The position numbers and the translations under genes are program-made. Shown piece after piece: positions 53,943-59,409 of a stretch of 59,409 nt of DNA (positions are counted from its first letter, which is position 1; each line of letters begins with the position of its first letter). The notes beneath the pieces are model-generated. The model was not told the DNA's origin and ran no database searches. It saw nothing but the letters and a program-made list of their open reading frames with translations. Where the stretch lies: assembly GCA_903888615.1 (NCBI GenBank), contig CAISUE010000018.1, positions 1-59,409 on the forward strand. Reading direction: 5' to 3'. The stretch is from an uncultured Gammaproteobacteria bacterium (GTDB taxonomy: Bacteria; Pseudomonadota; Gammaproteobacteria; CAISUE01).

Positions 53943-55847
53943 ATGAGTGCCATTTGTGGGCTGTGGTATAAACACGGGCAAGTGCTGGAAGTGCCGGTAT
54001 TAGAAACGATGGTTCATTCGCTAGCTCATCGCGGTATTGATGGTATGGATTGGTGGCAGAGTAATTCAATCGGTTTTGCGATCCAGAAATTTACTGTCAC
54101 GCCAGAAGCTGTCGATGAAATTCTGCCTTTTTATGATCCTGCGCTACAAATAGCCATCGTCGGTGATATCCGGCTTGATAACCGTGCTGAATTATTCAAC
54201 CGTTTAAAGATCGCTCCAAGCGATTCAGCTATGAGTGATAGCCAATTGGTCTTGAAGGCTTATGCTCGATGGGGCAAAGTTTGTGCTGACTATTTGATGG
54301 GTGATTTTGTGATAGCTGTGTGGAATCAGCGTGACCAAGAATTGATTTTTATCACCGATCCCGCTGGGATGCGCACCGTATATTACTACCATTGTGCACA
54401 ATTTTTTGCCTTTGCGTCTGAAGCTAAAGCTTTGCATAAAGTGCCTGGCATTCCTTGTCAGCCGAATTTAACAAAAATCGCGCAATTAACCAGTCTGGGT
54501 GATGCTGATAGTCATTTAAACAGTTATTTTCAAGATATATTTCTATTGCCAACCGCTAGTGTTATCACCGTGACTAAAAATACTTATGTGGCACGAAAAT
54601 ATTGGCAACCAGATTTAAATTTACGCAGTGATTTTCGTTCGGAACAGCAAACCCTCGAAGCTTTTCAAGCGCTATTTAGTCAAGCGGTTAACGCTAGGTT
54701 GCGTAGCCGCTACCCGCTGGTAAGTTTGTTGAGCGGTGGTTTGGATTCTTCCAGTATAACTGGCATGGCAGCGCAATTATTATACGCCCAGGGTAAATCC
54801 TTGCGAGCGATGTCGGCGGTATTGCCCAGTGATTACGCGGGGAAAATGATCGATGAACAACGATTCATCAAGCAGTTTAAAGATTATCCCGGTATCCAGT
54901 TAAGTCCGATTACAGATTTTATCGGCGGACCTTTTAGTGCGTTAACGTCATTGATCAAAGGTGGCGAATCCCCTAACTTTACGTCACGCCATTATTTATA
55001 CAGTGCGTTTGCCAAGTCAGCGTTCGATCACGGTGAACGCGTATTTTTAGATGGCTGTTTTGGTGAATTAGGGCCGACGTTTCATGGCCAGGGGTATTGG
55101 GCAGAATTATTGTTGGCGGGTAAATGGGGTCGTTTGTTTGCTGAAGTGCGCGCTAAAGCGCGTGTGGAAAATCGGTCTTATGCCAGCATTTTAAAAAACG
55201 ATATTATTCGACCTTTGTTGCCTGATGCGTGGTTCAAGCCGCGTTTTGATATCGCACAAATGCAACAAAACTCGCTGATGAAGCCAGCATTTATTCATCA
55301 GCAATTGGGAGCTGATTATCGATATACTGCCCGGCAAGCTAATGCTGCTACTGTTATCAAACCCAATCATCGTTATAACCAATGGTTAAATCAATGCTAT
55401 TTATTATCGCGTCCTCGTACTCAGCAAGGCTTTGTTGGTTATGAGCAAGTGTGTTCAGTCTATCCTTTTGCCGATAAAGCTTTGCTAAGCTTTTGTTTAA
55501 GTCTGCCTGGAGAAATGAAAGTCAATAAGGGTTATAAACGTTATTTGATTCGATCTGGTACGCAAGGCATTATGCCGGAGGCGATTCGACAGCGCACGTG
55601 CAAAGAACCTTTTTCACCGGATTATCATGAGCGTTATAATAGTCAGCGTCAAACCATGCTCGATTATTTAGAGGAATTAAACCCCAGTGTTTTAAGTCAA
55701 GAGATGGTTGATATCGAGCGCTTAAAACATGGTTTGCAAGCAACGATGCACACCAATCGCTGCAGTACCGTTCGGGATTTTGCCGCTATGCATACTATTC
55801 CGCGTGCTTTGTATTTATTGATTTTTTTAAAAGAATTTTTTAAATAG
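53943..55847 (+). CDS. Asparagine-synthetase-like cyclase (lasso C-protein-like) 2
   Basis: A 634-residue AsnB/McjC-superfamily protein. It keeps a full-length glutaminase-like domain (MSAICGLW, about 1-210), but the Cys is residue 5, not residue 2, so the class II amidotransferase nucleophile could not be freed by Met removal. The ATP-pyrophosphatase P-loop is SLLSGGLDSSS (Ser264-Ser270). The usual SGxGGDE motif is replaced by DGCFGELGPTFHG (about 370-382). These features fit a lasso-type isopeptide cyclase rather than asparagine synthetase. A 48-codon gene with a lasso-type leader follows 69 bases downstream. The two AsnB-like proteins of this window are clearly different in length and motifs, so they are not a recent duplication. 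Confidence 0.78.
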   Translation: MSAICGLWYKHGQVLEVPVLETMVHSLAHRGIDGMDWWQSNSIGFAIQKFTVTPEAVDEILPFYDPALQIAIVGDIRLDNRAELFNRLKIAPSDSAMSDSQLVLKAYARWGKVCADYLMGDFVIAVWNQRDQELIFITDPAGMRTVYYYHCAQFFAFASEAKALHKVPGIPCQPNLTKIAQLTSLGDADSHLNSYFQDIFLLPTASVITVTKNTYVARKYWQPDLNLRSDFRSEQQTLEAFQALFSQAVNARLRSRYPLVSLLSGGLDSSSITGMAAQLLYAQGKSLRAMSAVLPSDYAGKMIDEQRFIKQFKDYPGIQLSPITDFIGGPFSALTSLIKGGESPNFTSRHYLYSAFAKSAFDHGERVFLDGCFGELGPTFHGQGYWAELLLAGKWGRLFAEVRAKARVENRSYASILKNDIIRPLLPDAWFKPRFDIAQMQQNSLMKPAFIHQQLGADYRYTARQANAATVIKPNHRYNQWLNQCYLLSRPRTQQGFVGYEQVCSVYPFADKALLSFCLSLPGEMKVNKGYKRYLIRSGTQGIMPEAIRQRTCKEPFSPDYHERYNSQRQTMLDYLEELNPSVLSQEMVDIERLKHGLQATMHTNRCSTVRDFAAMHTIPRALYLLIFLKEFFK

Positions 55848-55871
55848 CTACGGGATGTTATGGGAAATACG

Positions 55872-55877
55872 TATAAT
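55872..55877 (+). promoter_or_regulatory. Perfect -10 hexamer ahead of precursor 2
   Basis: TATAAT at 55872-55877 lies 39 bases before the ATG of the 48-codon gene and just after the cyclase stop. It suggests that the precursor has its own promoter and could be made in excess over the cyclase. The -35 region is poor. Confidence 0.5.
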
Positions 55878-55916
55878 GCCCGCGGTTAAGCAGATAATTT
55901 TTTACAAGGACAATCC

Positions 55917-56063
55917 ATGCATGCAGAGCAAGTGGTTAAAATAAATATTGACGTCAAAAGTCGCCAAGTTTGGGTTAAGCCTTGTTTGACATTGTTGCTG
56001 GTGGGTGAGACAGAAGCAGGAACTGGTGCCGATGGGTGTGCGTTTGCATGCACGGGTTCTTGA
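55917..56063 (+). CDS. Putative lasso-like RiPP precursor peptide 2
   Basis: A 48-codon gene with AAGGA seven bases before the ATG and a TATAAT upstream. The leader has W19-V-K-P22-C-L24-T-L-L27-L-V29-G-E-T32-E-A-G35, which aligns gap-free with precursor 1 and with the KPxLxxL...ETxAGxG pattern of paeninodin-type lasso precursors. Cleavage after E33 would free AGTGADGCAFACTGS. Here the only acidic residue is Asp at core position 6, not 7-9, while Cys8 and Cys12 could form a disulfide or thioether. The ring, if any, is therefore unclear. It lies downstream of an AsnB-like cyclase gene. Confidence 0.68.
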   Translation: MHAEQVVKINIDVKSRQVWVKPCLTLLLVGETEAGTGADGCAFACTGS

Positions 56064-56106
56064 ATTGAAGGTAATCAAGGGGGTGTCGCTTAGCCTCTTT
56101 TACCAC

Positions 56107-57084
56107 TTAATTCAGCCATCCTGGCAATAATTTTTGTAAACGTTTCATGAAGGGCCAAATCGCAGTCACGCGATATTCCGCTTGGCCGAGTTCATAAGGT
56201 AAAATTTCTGGAAATGCCATTCCTAAACCAAAAATACCTGGGGCAATTTCACCTGTGTTAGGATCATAGTCATAATGGTCCGCTAAGCCTTTAATCGGAA
56301 TGTGACGGCGTTCAAAGCCAATAGCGTAAATGATTTTAGTGCAATTAGGCATGTAATTTAATAAATGTCGAGGTGTTATTGGCAACTGCGTAAACTTCGC
56401 TAGCAATTCCGTTTTGAAATGTCGTTCTAGCGATCGCTCTGAGCGATAAAATAATAATGGGTGTTGGGTGTTGAGTTGTAAGAGATTTTCCATAACATTT
56501 TTAGCCGATTGCGAGGCACCAAAAACAATCACACGATCATCAGGTTGAATAGTCGCTGTCAATTTTTCTAAATGTAGCGCCGTTTTTAAAGGAATGGTCG
56601 GGATATCGTTGAAATTTAAAGTTTTGGCCTCACCCCCAATCGTCAATAACACTTTTTTAGTGTAAATCACTTGCCCTGATGCTAAGGTTAAACCCCAGTG
56701 TTGAGGATTGGCACGGCTTAAATGAAGCACTGTGTCTGTCAATGATGACACACGGTTACGTAATTGTGTCGTAATCCAATGTAAAGGTTGGGCAGCGATG
56801 ATTAACGGGCAATTTTTGCCAGGATCAATTTTATCGATCATGAAGGGAGGGCGATTAACATGAGTGTAAGCGAATGCCTTGGCGTGTTGATAGAACTTTA
56901 GGAAATATTCTACGGGTGTATTACTGCCCACGTGAGCCCAGGCAGTACCAAAATCGCCCACTTTAAAGTGCGGATCTAGCCATAAAATAGCCTGAGGATG
57001 AATGCCTGCATCCAATAACTTACCCACTGCTGCAATACCAGCAGGCCCTGCTCCTACCACTACCCATTCCATTGTTTTCGTCAT
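56107..57084 (-). CDS. FAD/NAD(P)-binding oxidoreductase
   Basis: A 325-residue flavoprotein. The N-terminal Rossmann motif is VVVGAGPAGIAAVG (residues 8-21) and a second nucleotide-binding site is DRVIVFGASQSAKNVME (about 193-209). YAIGFERRH and GIFGLGMAFPEILPYELG close the C-terminal half. It resembles thioredoxin-reductase/monooxygenase-like proteins, but I see no redox CxxC. It converges on RiPP locus 2, with 43 bases between the stops. A tailoring role is conceivable but not supported. Confidence 0.72.
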   Translation of the reverse strand: MTKTMEWVVVGAGPAGIAAVGKLLDAGIHPQAILWLDPHFKVGDFGTAWAHVGSNTPVEYFLKFYQHAKAFAYTHVNRPPFMIDKIDPGKNCPLIIAAQPLHWITTQLRNRVSSLTDTVLHLSRANPQHWGLTLASGQVIYTKKVLLTIGGEAKTLNFNDIPTIPLKTALHLEKLTATIQPDDRVIVFGASQSAKNVMENLLQLNTQHPLLFYRSERSLERHFKTELLAKFTQLPITPRHLLNYMPNCTKIIYAIGFERRHIPIKGLADHYDYDPNTGEIAPGIFGLGMAFPEILPYELGQAEYRVTAIWPFMKRLQKLLPGWLN

Positions 57085-57612
57085 GCGGCTGCATCAATTC
57101 GTTGCTAATGCGTTCATTTTATCACCATTGTCATGCTTCGAAATGGTTGCTTGCTATGTAAGCTAGGTAATTGCATTTGGAATAGAAACTCTAGAGCGGA
57201 TTTAACTGAAAAAAAAGATCCATAAGGCCGAAGGCCTTTGAGGCTTCATGGGGTTAAGCGACAGCGCAACCTTTAAGAAATGAGGCTACAAAAACCAGCG
57301 CGATCGGTGCGAAACTCGTTTCGATTTTTACGCACCGATCGCGTTTTAAGCCCTTTCTTATGAAGCCCTATCTTTAACGTCCTTGCTGTAAGCGATGCTT
57401 AAATGCGCTTGCCATGGCTATTTAAGCTAGGCATCTGACGATTAATATCGTATATTGTGATGTTTGAAGTTTGCGTTAAAAAAAATGGAAAATAGGCATT
57501 TTTATTATAAAAAAGAGATGACTTAGTAATTTCCTTGTTCAGGAAACCTTAAGTTACAAGAAGTACACTGAGTAAAGTAATTTTTACCACATCCACAATA
57601 TCGAGATTTTTT
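57085..57612. other. Intergenic region with structured and dispersed repeats
   Basis: 528 bases without a gene. A nested palindromic element occupies about 57224-57367. AAGCCTT-type near-duplicates GCTATGTAAGCTAGGTA (57153-57169) and GCTATTTAAGCTAGGCA (57417-57433) flank it as direct repeats with two mismatches. A 27-base sequence at 57375-57401 repeats one at 48702-48728. The last 150 bases are AT-rich and hold the promoter region of the next gene. Confidence 0.5.
57224..57367. repeat. Nested palindromic element
   Basis: AAGGCC-GAA-GGCCTT at 57224-57238 is followed by GGCTTCAT (57242-57249) pairing with ATGAAGCC (57360-57367). Inside are TAAGAAA (57274-57280) with TTTCTTA (57354-57360) and a 13-bp GC-rich stem CGCGATCGGTGCG (57299-57311) with CGCACCGATCGCG (57331-57343). 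The arms nest around one centre, like a REP- or MITE-type folding element. Confidence 0.6.
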
Positions 57613-58197
57613 ATGCGCCATTTAATAACAGCACTCTTGTGCATAGCCAGTTTTAATTTTATGACAAATGCGCATGCAGAAGCATTTGATTTGCAAAATT
57701 TCTTAAATACGAATGAGATGATAGATTTTGCACATGATTATCAAAATATACGTTTATTCGTGGCAGAAAAAGCGTCCGGAACACCGTTTACTGATTTTAA
57801 TATTAACGAAGCCGATGTATTTTTCTTAGGCACTTACTCGGATAGTACGCAAACCAATAATGCCAGTGTTTATTTTGATCGTCATTATCAAGTGCTTAAA
57901 CTTTCTTCGCAAAAATATCTGAATTTTAATATGGAAGCTTATGATTTTGGTATTTATCCACTAGCCGATGCATTAAACAAAACCATTCAAACTTGCCATC
58001 TTGAAAATGAAGTACTCACCAGTGTGGCATTTAATCATCCGGCTACCGCCCATGACATTTTAGTTTATCTTTTTACCACTCAAAATCGTTCAGGTTCTTG
58101 TGTGCAATCTTTATTTGATACTTTTCATAAAACAGTTAGCTGCAGTGTATCCCCGAGTAGTTGTTACGTATTGACAGGAACGTCTGAATTCGCCTAA
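57613..58197 (+). CDS. Secreted protein of unknown function
   Basis: A 194-residue protein with a signal peptide (ALLCIASFNFMTNAHA, cleavage near residue 22) and a mature part with four cysteines in the C-terminal half (QTCHLE, GSCVQS, VSCSVSPSSCYV). AT-rich, helical at the start (FDLQNFLNTNEMIDFAHDY). No family recognised. It stands alone between the repeat-rich gap and tRNA-Phe. Confidence 0.65.
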   Translation: MRHLITALLCIASFNFMTNAHAEAFDLQNFLNTNEMIDFAHDYQNIRLFVAEKASGTPFTDFNINEADVFFLGTYSDSTQTNNASVYFDRHYQVLKLSSQKYLNFNMEAYDFGIYPLADALNKTIQTCHLENEVLTSVAFNHPATAHDILVYLFTTQNRSGSCVQSLFDTFHKTVSCSVSPSSCYVLTGTSEFA

Positions 58198-58260
58198 TCG
58201 TTGATATTGATGAATGGGTAAATGGTTTAAAAGAGTTTTCACTGAATTCTGAGATCTTGC

Positions 58261-58290
58261 TTGACAAAGATTCAAGCTGTGCGCTATCAT
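58261..58290 (+). promoter_or_regulatory. Sigma-70 promoter of tRNA-Phe
   Basis: A consensus TTGACA at 58261-58266 and TATCAT at 58285-58290 are 18 bases apart, followed by the GC-rich discriminator GGCCGGC typical of stable-RNA promoters. Between promoter and tRNA, CCCT and AGGG arms followed by TTTTT (about 58301-58337) make a weak hairpin. Confidence 0.8.
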
Positions 58291-58349
58291 GGCCGGCTTG
58301 AATGATGCCCTTGCAGCACCTTTAGGGTCATTTTTAGCGTGTTTTCTTA

Positions 58350-58425
58350 GGCCGAATAGCTCAGTCGGTAGAGCAAAGGATTGAAAATCCTTGTGTCGCT
58401 GGTTCGATTCCAGCTTCGGCCACCA
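58350..58425 (+). tRNA. tRNA-Phe (GAA)
   Basis: A 76-base cloverleaf including encoded CCA. The acceptor GGCCGAA pairs with TTCGGCC, the D-arm is GCTCAGTCGGTAGAGC, the anticodon stem-loop is AAGGATTGAAAATCCTT with GAA, and the T-arm is CTGGTTCGATTCCAG. No mismatches were seen in the stems. Confidence 0.96.
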
Positions 58426-58747
58426 TTCGATAGTTTTATCCTTTCCCTTTACGTCTCATCATAGCGACACAATCCTTTAGCAATAATGCTTTACGCAAAA
58501 ACTTAGTCTCAGAAGATTCCCAACTATTCCATGAAAGCCCAAGTTTTTTGGTGGGATATATGCTGGGGTCACATTGATTGTTTAGCTTACAACCCACCAA
58601 AAAAGACACTATACCTTTACTATAGCCATTTTAAGTCACTATTTTCTTTCAAAATAGCCATGGTGGGTATTGAAATTCATTTAATAGTGGCTGTATAAAG
58701 CATTAAAGTAAATTGAAATGACGCTTAATGGAGCAGGGCAAGCGCAT
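58426..58747. other. Intergenic region with a 12-bp inverted repeat
   Basis: No gene supported. TTTTTTGGTGGG at 58544-58555 pairs with CCCACCAAAAAA at 58593-58604 across 37 bases, and a further ATGGTGGGTATTG follows near 58660. This may be the decayed outer part of an insertion sequence whose transposase remnant follows. Confidence 0.4.
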
Positions 58748-58951
58748 TCAAGAAGTGCTTGCATTAAGGACTTTAGCGAGGTAGGTGTTGCTCCAGCCGG
58801 CCTTGCTATGTTTAATTTTTATACCCACTTTCGACGTTTTTTCGTTTTTTAATAAATTTAAAGCAAGATGGCGAATGATGGAAAAGTTGCTCGCTGCATT
58901 TCCTATTCTTACTCGGCATTGGTCTTCACGAAAAGCCACGTCTAAGGGTAA
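58748..58951 (-). pseudogene. ISAs1-family transposase, C-terminal remnant
   Basis: On the minus strand the frame encodes LDVAFREDQCRVRIGNAASN, then FSIIRHLALNLLKNEKTSKV and a GIKIKHSKAGW segment, ending at 58748. This is the C-terminus of ISAs1-family DDE transposases, whose pattern is HWxIENxLHWVLDVxFxED. The N-terminal three quarters are missing. The break at LDV falls next to the end of an IS3-type element, so the transposon was probably interrupted by it. Confidence 0.7.
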
Positions 58952-59409
58952 TCCCCCCCATTTTTAACTGGCGTTAAAAGTAGAGATTAATTGTCCAACG
59001 TTATTTTTAAACTTAGGTGGTATACCACCAATACCCATGTTCGGTCGAGTATTGTTGTAAGACCATAACCATTTGGTTGCTTGCTCTTGCACTTCTGCAA
59101 TACTATCAAACAAATGCTGATGTAACCAATCATAACGCACGGTACGATTATAACGTTAAATATAAGCATTTTGTTGCGGATTCCCTGGCTGAATAAATAA
59201 AAGTGTTATTTTATTTTTTGCAGCCCAGTTCTTTAATAACGTATTGATATATTCTGGACCGTTATCACAGCGTATTGATTTTGGTTTACCACGCCATTCA
59301 ATTATTTGATCCAAAGCTCTCACGACGCGCATCGCTGGCAATGAGAAATCCACTTCAATGGATAGTCCTTCACGATTAAAATCATCAATCACGTTAAACA
59401 ATCGATAGC
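58952..59409 (-). pseudogene. IS3-family transposase (OrfB) remnant with a nonsense codon, partial
   Basis: The C-terminal integrase core of an IS3-family OrfB reads leftward from the window edge: [24 protein letters not shown] (DDE Asp/Glu region), [13 protein letters not shown], then TAA at 59156-59158. The same frame continues RYNRTVRYDWLHQHLF to SYNNTRPNMGIGG and stops at 58964. Family members have Glu where the TAA is, so GAA became TAA. A run of Gs followed by ATTACC after the stop probably belongs to the terminal inverted repeat. The element continues beyond the window. Confidence 0.75.

Noticed and set aside
56107-57084. The flavoprotein as a tailoring enzyme of RiPP locus 2.
   Set aside because: It is convergent, on the other strand, and resembles a general oxidoreductase; proximity alone is not evidence.

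Overview
The window looks like the chromosome of a host-associated gammaproteobacterium of the Legionellales/Coxiellaceae type. This is inferred from the housekeeping proteins (Tol-Pal, KdsB, bc1-type Rieske and cytochrome b, FtsY, AccBC, QueE/QueG), a moderate-to-low GC content, several lineage-type secreted proteins of unknown function, an ankyrin-like protein, a large AT-rich protein with a degenerate J-domain, and a eukaryote-like P/S/Q-repeat surface protein. No taxonomic marker such as rRNA is present, so the assignment is tentative.

Layout. 1-3 kb: end of an unknown gene, a TSUP permease overlapping a truncated maleate-isomerase remnant, and a BaiN-type flavoprotein. 3-6.2 kb: thiolase, accB and accC on the minus strand. 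6.3-10.6 kb: one 1407-residue repeat protein. 10.7-12.3 kb: tolA and kdsB. 12.4-16.3 kb: glpK, an unknown gene, and petA-petB without petC. 16.3-19.8 kb: tolB-pal-cpoB-queE. 19.8-23.1 kb: dTDP-rhamnose genes rfbA-C-D-B. 23.1-31.2 kb: accessory genes, ftsY, a ThiY-like binding protein, an ankyrin-like protein and an MFS permease that seems to start at AUU. 31.2-37.6 kb: dus, a MITE-like element, srkA behind an RBS-sequestering hairpin, envelope-glycan genes and rsmD. 37.7-41.5 kb: pnp, rpsO, prfA. 41.5-43.8 kb: RiPP locus 1. 43.8-48.6 kb: pilW-like, queG, a structured leader, tolQR, orn, plsY, tRNA-Met. 48.8-53.6 kb: a SNF2 helicase split by a frameshift, and ogt. 53.9-56.1 kb: RiPP locus 2. 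56.1-59.4 kb: flavoprotein, structured repeats, a secreted protein, tRNA-Phe and nested IS remnants.

The most interesting signal is a pair of probable lasso-peptide-like (RiPP) loci 13.7 kb apart. Each combines an asparagine-synthetase-like cyclase with an overlooked 47-48-codon gene. The two tiny products align without gaps over W-x2-P-x-L-T-x-L-x-[IV]-x2-T-x2-G, which resembles the leader of paeninodin-type lasso precursors. No B1 (PqqD-like recognition) or B2 (leader protease) gene is visible in the window. The tails differ: one has Glu at the position expected for an eight-residue ring, while the other has its only acidic residue one position too early but carries two cysteines. Either B proteins act in trans on scattered A-C pairs, or these are a different AsnB-dependent modification.

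Pathway links: tolQ-tolR, tolA and tolB-pal-cpoB are in three separate places in the window but together give a full Tol-Pal system. rfbABCD supplies dTDP-rhamnose, and a rhamnosyltransferase-like GT2 and a GT-C-like membrane protein could use such donors. queE and queG cover an early and the last step of queuosine synthesis.
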